From Hymenobacter glacialis (lineage in GTDB: Bacteria > Bacteroidota > Bacteroidia > Cytophagales > Hymenobacteraceae), in the NCBI RefSeq assembly GCF_001816165.1, contig NZ_MDZC01000068.1:124001-188000 (forward strand): a stretch of DNA of 64,000 nt. Direction: 5' to 3'. Position 1 is the first letter of the stretch, and every line of letters starts with the position of its first letter. Made by a program: the position numbers and the translations under genes. Of this stretch, positions 9,395-17,722 are shown in pieces. The notes under the pieces were generated by a model. That model was not told the origin of the DNA and did no database searches. It saw only the letters and a program-made list of their open reading frames with translations.

Positions 9395-9895
9395 TTACTT
9401 CTGCTTGTTGAGCGGCTGGCGGCGGGTTTGCTCCACTTTCATCTCGCCGGCGCCTCCAAAAGGCACGGGCAGCTGAATGAGGACCGGCAGTGGCCGGCCG
9501 CGCCGCATGGCGGGCTGCCAGCCGCTCATCAGGGCCACCACGCGCTGGGCCTCGGCGTCGCACTCGGGCGAGAGCGCCTTGGCCACCACGGGGTTGGTCA
9601 CGGTGCCGTCCACGTTCACGGTGGCATTCACGAGCACCACGCCGGAAAGCTGCTTGGCCTTGGCAGCAGCCGGGTAATTGATGTTTTGCAGGAAAAACAG
9701 GCCCAGCGCCTGCTCCCCACCGGGGTACACCGGGGCGCGGTCGGGGCGGTTGGCGGCGGGCTTGGCCTGCACCTGCATGCTGCCCGGCTTGAGCACAATG
9801 GTTTTCTGGTCGGTGGCCTCGGGCGCGGTTTGCTGCGCAAATGCCGCCGGGGAGGCCGCCAGGGCCATTAAAAGCGAGAAAAAAGTCTTGTTCAT
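9395..9895 (-). CDS. TonB C-terminal-domain protein (energy transducer family)
   Basis: 166 aa with a signal peptide (MNKTFFSLLMALAASPAAFA). The rest is a TonB C-terminal fold: YPGGEQALGLFFLQNINYPAAAKAKQLSGVVLVNATVNVDGTVTNPVV, ending in MRRGRPLPVLIQLPVPF. It lacks the N-terminal membrane anchor with proline-rich spacer of true TonB, so it is probably a periplasmic protein that borrows the fold. Another such protein is at 58738. Confidence 0.85.
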   Translation of the reverse strand: MNKTFFSLLMALAASPAAFAQQTAPEATDQKTIVLKPGSMQVQAKPAANRPDRAPVYPGGEQALGLFFLQNINYPAAAKAKQLSGVVLVNATVNVDGTVTNPVVAKALSPECDAEAQRVVALMSGWQPAMRRGRPLPVLIQLPVPFGGAGEMKVEQTRRQPLNKQK

Positions 9896-9972
9896 AGAAG
9901 GGATAGGATAAAGGCCGTCTCCGAAAGGTAGACGAACCGGCCAGCATAATATTTCGACAATTCGATAAATAG

Positions 9973-11475
9973 CTAAACCGCCGCCTGGGGCAACGGGTTC
10001 ACATCGGCAGGCCGCGAGATGGCCAGCAGGCCCAGGTACACCAGCGCGCCGTTGAGCAGCAGGATTTCAAAACCAAACTTGTAGCCGTTCAGCCATTCCA
10101 CGGAATGCGATACGATAAGCCAGGTCAGGAGCACGGCCGTGACGCAGGTGGGCAGCACCAACCGGTCGCGCAGGTTGCGCTTGGTGAGAATGCCGAAGGC
10201 GAAAAGCCCTAGCAGCGGCCCGTAGGTGAAGCCCGCCGCCTTGTACACCGCATCAATCAGGCTCTGGTTGTTATACACTCTAAAAATCAGGATGATAACA
10301 ATCAGCACCACCGACCAGCCCAGGTGCGTGAGCTGGCGCAGCGTGGTCTGCCGTCTTTCCGGGTATTGCTGAATGTTCAGAAAATCGACGCAGAACGACG
10401 TGGTGAGCGAGGTCAGGGCCGAGTCGGCCGAGGCGTAGGTCACGGCAATGATGCCCAGAATGAAGATGACGCCCGCCACCAGCGAAAACTGCGTGGTAGC
10501 CAGGAACGGGAACACCTTGTCGGTGTTCAGCGAGCCGTTCAGGTTCAGCAGCTGCGGCAGCTGCTCCAGCTGCAGGCCGCGGGCCGCCGCGTACTGGTAC
10601 ATGAGCACGCCCAGCGTGAGGAACATGATGTTGACGCCCACGATGACGGGCGTGAACCAGAACAGGTTTTTCTGGGCCTCGCCCAGGCTGCGGCAGCTCA
10701 GGTTTTTCTGCATCAGGTCCTGGTCAAGGCCCGTCATCACGATGGTGATGAACATGCCGGAGGCAAACTGCTTCCAGAAGAACTTATCGTCCCGGAAATC
10801 CGAGAAATACACCTGCGACATCGGGCTGTCCAGCACCGAAGAAACCAACTGCTTAAAGCCATAATTGAGCTCATCGGCCATGAAGTAGATGCTCAGGCCC
10901 ACGCAGCTCAGCATGGCCAGCGTCTGGAAAGTGTCGGTCCACAAAATGGTTTTCAGCCCGCCCTTAAACGTGTAGAGGTAAATGAACATGATGCTGACCA
11001 CCACCGTTACCGAAAACGGCACGCCCATAGCATCAAATACTGCCAGCTGCAGTACGCCCGCCACCAGGTACAGCCGCAACGCCGAGCCCAACGACCTGGA
11101 AATCAGAAAGAACAACGCGCCCGTTTTGTAGCTCCAGTAGCCAAATCGCTGCTCCAGATATGTATAGATGGACACCAGCCGCAGCCGGTAGTACAGCGGC
11201 ATGAGCACGGTGCCGATGACCACGTAGCCGGCCACAAAACCCATGGCCACTGCCAGGTAGCTCCAGCTTTTGCCGTACACATTGCCCGGCACCGATATAA
11301 ACGTGACCCCCGAGAGCGAGGTGCCAATCATGGCAAACGCCACCATATACCACGGCGAGTTGCGGTTGGCCACAAAGAAACTTTCGCTCGTTGCCCCCCG
11401 CGAAGTGAGCAGGGCAATGACGATGAGGACAGCAAAATATCCTCCAACGAGGCTTAGAACGAGAGTAGGTGACAT
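9973..11475 (-). CDS. Sodium:solute symporter (SSS family)
   Basis: 500 aa, about 13 hydrophobic helices. Family features include the opening SLVGGYFAVLIVIALLTSRG, the GTSLSGVTFISVPG block in the second helix and the long GLDQDLMQKNLSCRSLGEAQKNLFW segment typical of Bacteroidota SSS proteins. It should import a small organic solute with Na+; the substrate is unknown. The start sits just before repeat B1. Confidence 0.9.
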   Translation of the reverse strand: MSPTLVLSLVGGYFAVLIVIALLTSRGATSESFFVANRNSPWYMVAFAMIGTSLSGVTFISVPGNVYGKSWSYLAVAMGFVAGYVVIGTVLMPLYYRLRLVSIYTYLEQRFGYWSYKTGALFFLISRSLGSALRLYLVAGVLQLAVFDAMGVPFSVTVVVSIMFIYLYTFKGGLKTILWTDTFQTLAMLSCVGLSIYFMADELNYGFKQLVSSVLDSPMSQVYFSDFRDDKFFWKQFASGMFITIVMTGLDQDLMQKNLSCRSLGEAQKNLFWFTPVIVGVNIMFLTLGVLMYQYAAARGLQLEQLPQLLNLNGSLNTDKVFPFLATTQFSLVAGVIFILGIIAVTYASADSALTSLTTSFCVDFLNIQQYPERRQTTLRQLTHLGWSVVLIVIILIFRVYNNQSLIDAVYKAAGFTYGPLLGLFAFGILTKRNLRDRLVLPTCVTAVLLTWLIVSHSVEWLNGYKFGFEILLLNGALVYLGLLAISRPADVNPLPQAAV

Positions 11476-11479
11476 TTTA

Positions 11480-11519
11480 TAAGCTGTTAGCCAATGGCCA
11501 TTAGCTGTTGGCTTTTAGT
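11480..11519. repeat. Intergenic repeat, family B copy 1
   Basis: AAGCTGTTAGCCAATGGCC followed by ATTAGCTGTTGGCTTTTAG. It shares the GCTGTTAGC unit with the larger copies at 28855, 29574 and 48045. It lies between the symporter start and the thioredoxin gene. Confidence 0.6.
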
Positions 11520-11637
11520 AGCAACAGCGCAACAGGAATCCGCAAAGCTAACAGGTAGCGGCGCGGGCGCCTATATTCAGGCCTTCAATGGCTGGGTACA
11601 ACGTGGCCGGCATTACTTTCCCTGGTTCTATTGCTGC

Positions 11638-12819
11638 ATGCGTCACTTTCTCCTCTGGGTTTTTCTGTTCTGCGCTGTTGCCGTGCAGGGCCAAACTACC
11701 GCCCTTAACTTTCGGGCAATAAAATGGGCAGAAGTGCTTGCTACGGCCAAAAAGACGCACAAGCCCATTTTCTTCTATGCATGGTCGCCCAGCTGCGGCC
11801 CCTGCGTGGGCATGGCGCGCGACGTGTTTCCCGATAGTGCGGTGGCCCGTTATTACAACGCCAACTTCGTGAGCTACAAGGCCAATATTGATGAAGGCGA
11901 GGGCAAAGTTCTGGCCAGTAAGTACGGTATTCAGTCGTTGCCCGCTTACCTATACTTCACCCCCGAAGGCAAGCCGCTCCACCGAAGCGGCAGCGGAAAA
12001 CCCGCCGCTGCATTTATTGAGGATGGAAAAGATGCCCTCAACCCCAGCAAGGCATACTTTGCGCTGAAAGAACGTTACGCTAAGGGCGACCGGACGCCAG
12101 GGCTGCTGTACAGCCTGAGCAGCGCTCCGGGTATCATGCAAGAACAAGCGCTTTGTAATCAGGTAACGGACCAGTACCTGAAAACCCAGAGCGCCCAGGA
12201 AATGGCTTCTCCGAAAAATCAGGAATACATTTTCAACCAAAACGTGGCCTACGAGTCGGCGGCATCGCGGTACTTTCTCCAGCATCAACCCGCATTTGTG
12301 TCGCAGTTTGGGCAGGAAGCGGTTAGCAGGAAAACCCTGAACATCATCAGCCAAGCTGCCAGGCCTTTTGGTGGAAAAAATGACTTGGTTGGGCTAGGGA
12401 AATTTCAGCAATCAATCGGCCAACTGCTGCCAGGTGAAAGCAAGCAGTGGCAGGACGTTGCCCACATCCAGTACCTTCTCAGCCAGCGGCAGCGCAACTG
12501 GCCCGCCTACGTTGAGGCCATCCTTGCCTACGGGCAGCAGTTTACCGCACAGGACAGTCATACGCTGTACGAAGCCACCGTCTATCTCACCGCTTTTGTC
12601 GAGGACCAGTCTTTGCTGACCAAAGCAGACCAGATAATTCTGCAAGCCATCAGGGTTGCCAAAACGCAGACATACTTGGTGGCGCGGGCCAAGCTGCTGC
12701 ATAAGCTCGGCAACGATGCGGAAGCTACCATTGTGGCCACCGAAGCAATTGCCGCTGCCACCAAAGCGGGAGAAAGCCCCAGAGACGCCACCGCGTTTTT
12801 AGCAGAAATCAAGAAATAA
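11638..12819 (+). CDS. Exported thioredoxin-fold protein
   Basis: 393 aa from the ATG at 11638, chosen because it starts a signal peptide (MRHFLLWVFLFCAVAVQGQ); an in-frame ATG at 11494 would add 48 unlikely residues. Residues 25-150 are a thioredoxin domain of the DUF255/thioredoxin-7 kind with active site Cys53-Gly-Pro-Cys56 (FYAWSPSCGPC) and the cis-Pro region YGIQSLPAYLYFTPEGK. The remaining 240 residues are helical and not recognised. It probably acts in periplasmic thiol exchange. It converges on the MBL gene with only 12 bp between stops. Confidence 0.82.
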   Translation: MRHFLLWVFLFCAVAVQGQTTALNFRAIKWAEVLATAKKTHKPIFFYAWSPSCGPCVGMARDVFPDSAVARYYNANFVSYKANIDEGEGKVLASKYGIQSLPAYLYFTPEGKPLHRSGSGKPAAAFIEDGKDALNPSKAYFALKERYAKGDRTPGLLYSLSSAPGIMQEQALCNQVTDQYLKTQSAQEMASPKNQEYIFNQNVAYESAASRYFLQHQPAFVSQFGQEAVSRKTLNIISQAARPFGGKNDLVGLGKFQQSIGQLLPGESKQWQDVAHIQYLLSQRQRNWPAYVEAILAYGQQFTAQDSHTLYEATVYLTAFVEDQSLLTKADQIILQAIRVAKTQTYLVARAKLLHKLGNDAEATIVATEAIAAATKAGESPRDATAFLAEIKK

Positions 12820-12831
12820 AGCCGCTCAGGA

Positions 12832-13851
12832 TTACTCCCAGTCCTGCCAGTGCAGCACCTCGCCCACGGCGGGCGCGTGCAGTTCACCCCGCAGCATGCC
12901 GCTGGCCGTGATATCGGTGAGCTGCCGGAGCGGCTCAGAAGCGGGCTCGTCCGACAAATCAAACGTGCCGTAGTGCATGGGCACCACGTGGCCTGCCCGC
13001 AGCACGTTGGCGGCCTTCGCGGCTTCGTGCGGGTTCACGTGGCTCTGGGCCATCATGTAGGCCGGTTTGTAGGCGCCAATGGGCATGAGCACGGTATCGA
13101 TGGGCCCAAACAGCTTCTCGATGGCCTCAAAATGGTCGCCGTAGGCCGTATCACCCGCGAAGTACAGGAGCTTGTCGGCGGCGCGGTCCCGAATCAGGAA
13201 GCTGCCCCAGAGCACGCGGTTCACATCGGCCAGGCCCCGGCGGTGCCAGTGGGCAGCGGGCAGGTAATAGATATCCAGCGGCGAATCGGGGCCCAGGTCG
13301 TACTGCTGCCACCAACTGGCCTCCTGCACCGCAATGCCCGGTGCCATATCGCGCAGCAGCCCGGCCATGCGCAGGGACGAGAGCACCTGCATCTGCGGGT
13401 TCTGAGTGGCCAGCAGGCGCATGGTTTTTTCGTCCAGGTGGTCGCGGTGCCCGTGCGAGAGCAGCAGGTAGTCGATGCCGCGCACCGCTTCGGGCCGGCA
13501 GGGCAGGGCGTGGCGGTGCCGCAACCCCAGCGAGCCGAACAGCACTGGGTCGAAGAGCAGCGTGACGCCCGCCACACGCAGCAGGAAACTGGCGTGGCCC
13601 AGCCACACCAGCAGGTCCTCGGTAGCTGAGAAAGCGGCGTCGCACGCCACCACGGCCGGCACCCAGGTATCGGTCTTCTTCTCCGCTTTCTGCGGATTGG
13701 TCGAAAGCTGCCACTTCAGCAGCGTGGAAAGCGCGGGCTCGAACAGCACTTCGCCGTTGGCAAATTCGTTGCCGAACACCTTGTTGCCGGGGTAGCCGGC
13801 GCGCACGGTGGGCAGTTGCTCGTTGCGCAGGTAGGAAATGCGTTTGGCCAT
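12832..13851 (-). CDS. MBL-fold metallohydrolase (NAPE-PLD/UlaG-like)
   Basis: 339 aa. The metal-binding HxHxDH motif is SHGHRDHLD, with further ligands in AAHWH, YFAGDTAYG and the late histidine of VPMHYGTF. The order of blocks (LLVWLGHASFLLRVAGVTLLFDPVL, then GIDYLLLSHGHRDH) matches NAPE-hydrolysing phospholipase D-like bacterial lactamase-fold enzymes. The substrate is unknown. A second member with the same layout is at 42376. Confidence 0.88.
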   Translation of the reverse strand: MAKRISYLRNEQLPTVRAGYPGNKVFGNEFANGEVLFEPALSTLLKWQLSTNPQKAEKKTDTWVPAVVACDAAFSATEDLLVWLGHASFLLRVAGVTLLFDPVLFGSLGLRHRHALPCRPEAVRGIDYLLLSHGHRDHLDEKTMRLLATQNPQMQVLSSLRMAGLLRDMAPGIAVQEASWWQQYDLGPDSPLDIYYLPAAHWHRRGLADVNRVLWGSFLIRDRAADKLLYFAGDTAYGDHFEAIEKLFGPIDTVLMPIGAYKPAYMMAQSHVNPHEAAKAANVLRAGHVVPMHYGTFDLSDEPASEPLRQLTDITASGMLRGELHAPAVGEVLHWQDWE

Positions 13852-13866
13852 CTTCTATTTACTACT

Positions 13867-13900
13867 GCGGTAGAGATGCTTCGACTCCGCTCAGCATGAC
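13867..13900. repeat. Interspersed repeat, family A copy 4 (single arm)
   Basis: GCGGTAGAGATGCTTCGACT followed by CCGCTCAGCATGAC is one arm of the family A palindrome without its partner, lying between the MBL and M61 genes. Confidence 0.7.
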
Positions 13901-13941
13901 TGGTTTTATTGCCCCAGGCAGTTTCTTGCCGGGACTACGAC

Positions 13942-15810
13942 TTATTTTGACGCCTGGCTGGCCAGCCAAGTTTCCCGCAGCGCTTTCTGGGCAGGCGTGG
14001 ATACCATTTTTCCTGTTTCTTCCACCGGTTTTACCTGCGCATTGGGGTCTTCCTCCAGAATAAGTTGCGTGGTTCTTTCCTCGCCGCTGCGGGTTTTAAC
14101 CTTCACAAAAACCACGTCGCTGGGCTTGTGCTTGCGCAGCACGCCTTCAAGGTCGGCCGCGCTTTTTAGCTCTTTGCCATCCAACGCCACCAGCTGGTCG
14201 CCCCGGTCGATGCCGGCTTTGTAGAGGCCCGAGCCGGTCTGGGTATTCACCGCCACCAAAATGCGCCCTTCGCCATCGAACTCCAGCTGGCGCTGCAGGG
14301 CCGTGCCCAGCACCCGCGCCGGGACCATCGCCAAGCCAGCCGTCAGCAGGCCTTCAGCGAAGCGCGGCTGCTCGCGGCCGTACACGTGCTGCCGGAAAAA
14401 CCGGTTGGCAAACGCCGTATCCTTGCTCACCTCGCCCAGCACGCGCTGCAGGTCCTTTATCGTGTAGGGGTTGGTGGGGGTGTAGGCCTTCTGCTTCTGG
14501 CCGTACTGCTGCCACATGGCTTGCATAAACTTGTCCAGGGTGGTGCGGTAGCTGTGCCGCAGCTCCAGGTCGAGCACCAGCGCAATGCCCGCGCCCTGGT
14601 CGTAGTACGAGAGGTAAGTGTTGGCCGCGTTGAGGGGGGCGATGCTGGTACCGGCATCCATGAACGCCGCATGCTGGCTCATCTCAATGGGGGAGGCGTA
14701 GCGGGCACCGGGGCTGTTCTGCCGCAGGTTTGCCCAGCGGGCAATATCTTCCAGGAATTCGCTGTCCTTAATCAGATTGGCCCGGCGCAGGGCCAGCCGG
14801 CCGTAGTACTGCGTAAAGCCTTCGGCAAACCACAGGGCGTCGCTCATATTGGCCCGTTGGAAATCGAAGGGTTCCAGGTCGCGCGGGCGCAGGCGCTCCA
14901 CATTCCAGGCATGGAAAAACTCGTGCGATACCGTGCCCAGGTTGCGGGTGCCCGCCGCCTCAGTCAGCGGGCGGGGGCTGGTCACCGAAGTCGAATTGCG
15001 GTGCTCCATGCCGTCGCTGGTGGCCTGGGGCAAGTAGTTGGCAATAAACGTATAGCGCCCAAAATCAAACGTGGGCAACTCGCCGAAAATGGCTTTCTGC
15101 TCCTTCACCACCTGCTGCACCTTCTTGGCGTACGCGTCAACCTCGGCCACTGGGCCCGCATAGAGCGTGGCCAGCTCGATGGTCTGGTCGCCTTCCTGCC
15201 AGCTACGCACCTGCTGCGCCCCCAACGACACCGGACTGTCCATCAGGTACTGCAGGTTGGGGGCTGTGAAGGTGTTTTTATCGGCACCGGGGCGCAGCTG
15301 CGTGGCCACTTTCCAGGTGGCGGGCAGGTCAAATTTTACCTCCGCCGTCCGGCTTTCCAGGCCCGTGGCGTAGCACAGGGTAGCGGGAATATTCAGGTGT
15401 GCGTGCTGCTGGTCAATGCCTGCGTAGGTGCCGTCGGTGCGGTCGCCATACAGGGTGTAGCTGAACACCACGGTGCCGTCGGCACCCGGCGTCACGTCCC
15501 AGCCGTAAGGGTCGGGGCGATTGAGCGGCAACGGGTGGTTGCTACCATCAGTAGCCACCACGTAGTATACAAACTTCGCAAATTCGTGCAGGGCATAGCG
15601 TCCCGGCGAGCTGCGCGCCATGCGCACGTGCAGCGGCCCCTTGGGCAGGCCCGTAAACGTTGCGGTCACTTTCGCTTCGTGGTGCACCGCGTTGGGAAAC
15701 GATAACGCATAGCGCACCGCCGGGCCGGTATCAGGCTTGGCCTGTGCCTGTGCCTCGCTTGCTCCACCCGCCAGTGCTAATAGAAGGGCGGCTGTAATGG
15801 TGAATTTCAT
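13942..15810 (-). CDS. M61-family metallopeptidase with C-terminal PDZ domain
   Basis: 622 aa from the ATG at 15810, which begins a signal peptide (MKFTITAALLLALAGGASEA). The zinc site is His296-Glu297-x-x-His300 in SHEFFHAWNVERLRPRDLEPFD, with the following ALWFAEGFTQYYG supplying the third ligand glutamate. The N-terminal M61 beta domain (YALSFPNAVHHEAKVTATFTGL) precedes it, and a PDZ-like domain (about 500-590; KAGIDRGDQLVALDGKEL) follows. The family comprises glycyl aminopeptidase-like enzymes; it is presumably periplasmic. Confidence 0.92.
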   Translation of the reverse strand: MKFTITAALLLALAGGASEAQAQAKPDTGPAVRYALSFPNAVHHEAKVTATFTGLPKGPLHVRMARSSPGRYALHEFAKFVYYVVATDGSNHPLPLNRPDPYGWDVTPGADGTVVFSYTLYGDRTDGTYAGIDQQHAHLNIPATLCYATGLESRTAEVKFDLPATWKVATQLRPGADKNTFTAPNLQYLMDSPVSLGAQQVRSWQEGDQTIELATLYAGPVAEVDAYAKKVQQVVKEQKAIFGELPTFDFGRYTFIANYLPQATSDGMEHRNSTSVTSPRPLTEAAGTRNLGTVSHEFFHAWNVERLRPRDLEPFDFQRANMSDALWFAEGFTQYYGRLALRRANLIKDSEFLEDIARWANLRQNSPGARYASPIEMSQHAAFMDAGTSIAPLNAANTYLSYYDQGAGIALVLDLELRHSYRTTLDKFMQAMWQQYGQKQKAYTPTNPYTIKDLQRVLGEVSKDTAFANRFFRQHVYGREQPRFAEGLLTAGLAMVPARVLGTALQRQLEFDGEGRILVAVNTQTGSGLYKAGIDRGDQLVALDGKELKSAADLEGVLRKHKPSDVVFVKVKTRSGEERTTQLILEEDPNAQVKPVEETGKMVSTPAQKALRETWLASQASK

Positions 15811-15900
15811 AGAGAATGAGGATGATAAGCCCAAAAAGGAAGCCAGTGGAATCAGTGAGGCCGTACAAAGTTGCGGAAAAATTGCAGTACCGCCGCCCCG

Positions 15901-16584
15901 CTACGCCTCAGTAAACACGGTAGCCTCCATGGCTCCTCCAAAAAAGGCTGCGGAGCGTTTCGGGCGCAGTCCGAGGCGCTTCAGCGCCGGGTGCAGGTCC
16001 GGCAGTTCGCGGGCCCGCAGGCCGGTAGTAAGGCGAAAAAAAGCGTACATCAGCCGAAGCAGCACCCAGCGCCATCCCCGGTGGGCAGGGCGGAAATCGG
16101 CCAGGAGCCACACCGCGCCCGGCCGCATGGCCGCCCGTAGCTGCGCCAGGGCTTGGGTGATTTCGCTGGCGGAAATGCAGTCCAGCACGAAAAAGGTGAC
16201 CAGTGCCCCAAACCGTTCGTGGGGCTGCAGCATGGCCTGCGTACCGTGCCGGAATTCAACCCGGGCAGCCGCCTGTGGCATCTCGCGGTGCAGCCGGGCC
16301 TGGGCACGGGCCAGCATTTTGGTAGAGGCCTCCAGGTACAGGACCGTGGCCTCAGCGCGGAGCTGCAGCACCTCGGTGAGTGCCCAGCCCGTGCCGTCGC
16401 CCAGCACCAGCACCCGGGGCGCTCCCGCGGGCAGGCCCGCCAGCGCGGCCCGCTGGGCCTTTTTCAGCGCGGGGCCAAACACCAGCCCGGCCATGGCGTC
16501 GTAGCACCAGGCCACGGCATCAAAACCCGTGGGCGGCGGGGGCGACGGTGGCAGGTGAGGGGCACTGGCAGCGGGGTTGGGCAT
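15901..16584 (-). CDS. Class I SAM-dependent methyltransferase
   Basis: 227 aa from the ATG at 16584; an upstream in-frame ATG at 16662 would add 26 residues that do not look native. Motif I is VLVLGDGTGWALTEVL, the acidic end of strand 2 is VLYLEASTKML and the motif IV region is FGALVTFFVLDCISASEI. The C-terminal part (GWRWVLLRLMYAFFRL) is typical of small-molecule or lipid-associated UbiE-like methyltransferases. The substrate is unknown. Confidence 0.82.
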   Translation of the reverse strand: MPNPAASAPHLPPSPPPPTGFDAVAWCYDAMAGLVFGPALKKAQRAALAGLPAGAPRVLVLGDGTGWALTEVLQLRAEATVLYLEASTKMLARAQARLHREMPQAAARVEFRHGTQAMLQPHERFGALVTFFVLDCISASEITQALAQLRAAMRPGAVWLLADFRPAHRGWRWVLLRLMYAFFRLTTGLRARELPDLHPALKRLGLRPKRSAAFFGGAMEATVFTEA

Positions 16585-16688
16585 GTATAAAACAGAAACA
16601 GTCAAGAAAATATGCGCTGGCAAGTAACTGAGAAACAATCCCCGATGCCCTTGAGACAGCACAAAACACGAAAAAAAAGCTGCGTATG

Positions 16689-16720
16689 TTGCGCCGCCGC
16701 GAAATAGGGCCGTATCTTTG
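16689..16720 (+). promoter_or_regulatory. Promoter of tRNA-Leu
   Basis: TTG at 16689-16691 and TATCTTTG at 16713-16720 are 21 bp apart, a full match to the Bacteroidota -33/-7 promoter. The tRNA starts 55 bp downstream, after a stem-loop (GGCCGCACTTTC / GAAAGAGCGGC) in the leader. Confidence 0.75.
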
Positions 16721-16775
16721 TATCATCAAAAGGCCGCACTTTCTAACGGAAAGAGCGGCTTTTTGTCCACTGCAT

Positions 16776-16857
16776 GCGCTTGTGGCGAAATTGGTAGACG
16801 CGCTGTCTTCAGGCGGCAGTTCCGCAAGGTGTGGGAGTTCGAGTCTCCCCGAGCGCA
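16776..16857 (+). tRNA. tRNA-Leu (anticodon CAG)
   Basis: 82 nt. The acceptor stem pairs GCGCTTG with CGAGCGC (one G-U), with discriminator A and no encoded CCA. The D arm contains AAATTGGTAGACGC, the anticodon stem is CTGTC/GGCAG around the loop TTCAGGC (anticodon CAG), a long variable arm follows (TTCCGCAAGGTG) and the T arm is GGGAGTTCGAGTCTCCC. The long variable arm and the CAG anticodon define leucine. Confidence 0.95.
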
Positions 16858-16866
16858 CGTTTTTGA

Positions 16867-16897
16867 AAAAGCCAGCCCATTTGGGCTGGCTTTTTTC
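16867..16897 (+). terminator. Terminator of tRNA-Leu
   Basis: AAAGCCAGCCCA and TGGGCTGGCTTT form a perfect stem followed directly by a T-run, ending ten bases after the tRNA plus spacer. Confidence 0.9.
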
Positions 16898-16953
16898 GTT
16901 TTGCGTATTTGGGCTATTATCCCGTGGCCCTGCCGGCTTACTCCCACCTGCCT

Positions 16954-17646
16954 ATGAACCGCTTCACATCCCGCTTATTAACGCTCATTGGCCTGCTCAC
17001 GGCCGAAGTGGTGCTCGGCGCCGTGCTGTTTGTGGCGGGATTTGCCCTGTTTTTTTACATGAGCCGGGTAGTGTTTGTAAATAACTCCATGGCCCTCGAC
17101 GATTGGGCCGGGGGACTGATGGACGAGCTGCGGTACCGGTTTCCCGGCCTTACCGGCCCGGTGCGTTTCGTTACCTTTTTTGCGGCGCTGCCCTTTCTGT
17201 TGCCGGCGGGCATCGTGGTGCCGGTGCTGCTGCACCGCGCCGGCCACACCCGCGAGGCCTGGCACCTGGTGCTGGCCATGCTGGGCGGCATCATCCTCAA
17301 TCAACTCCTGAAGACCTATTTTAACCGGCCCCGGCCCAGCAACGGCCTGTTGGAAACGCTTGGCCTGAGCTTTCCCAGCGGCCACGCTATGCTGGCCGTC
17401 ACGTTCTACGGCTGCCTGGCGTGGCTGCTGGCCCGGCACTTTGGGCGGCCGGGCTGGGTGGTGCCGCTGCTGCTGTGGGTGCTGCTCATCGGCCTCACGC
17501 GCGTGTACCTGCACGCTCACTACGCCACCGACGTGCTGGCAGGCTTTGCCGGCGGAGCCGCTTGGCTCGTGGCCTGTCGCCTCGGCATCCGGCTTTTCTG
17601 GAAAGAAGAAAAGGAAGTAATGGGAGCCGATACCCTGTCCGAATAA
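16954..17646 (+). CDS. PAP2-superfamily membrane phosphatase
   Basis: 230 aa from the ATG at 16954 (MNRFTSRLLTLIG); the frame is open upstream but that part overlaps the tRNA terminator region. Signature blocks are KTYFNRPRP, LSFPSGHAML and RVYLHAHYATD, with six likely helices. It resembles undecaprenyl pyrophosphate phosphatase/phosphatidate phosphatase of the PAP2 type. It differs clearly from the PAP2 protein at 2384, so the two are not a recent duplication. Confidence 0.88.
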   Translation: MNRFTSRLLTLIGLLTAEVVLGAVLFVAGFALFFYMSRVVFVNNSMALDDWAGGLMDELRYRFPGLTGPVRFVTFFAALPFLLPAGIVVPVLLHRAGHTREAWHLVLAMLGGIILNQLLKTYFNRPRPSNGLLETLGLSFPSGHAMLAVTFYGCLAWLLARHFGRPGWVVPLLLWVLLIGLTRVYLHAHYATDVLAGFAGGAAWLVACRLGIRLFWKEEKEVMGADTLSE

Positions 17647-17652
17647 CCTACG

Positions 17653-17700
17653 CAAAAACGGGGCGATGCCGGGCCTTAACAGCTCCGCATCGCCCCGTTT
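17653..17700. terminator. Bidirectional terminator between PAP2 and the GAF-like gene
   Basis: AAAACGGGGCGATGC and GCATCGCCCCGTTT form a 14-bp stem flanked by A and T runs between two converging genes. Confidence 0.85.
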
Positions 17701-17722
17701 CTGCTGCTGCAGTTGCTTGCCG

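Noticed and set aside
16728-16765. Stem-loop between the tRNA-Leu promoter and the tRNA as an attenuator or small RNA
   Set aside because: It ends in a short T-run but lies in the tRNA leader; a processing structure is as likely, and nothing supports a separate RNA.
16776-16857. tRNA-Leu as an integration site
   Set aside because: No repeat of the tRNA 3' end and no integrase nearby; flanking genes are ordinary.
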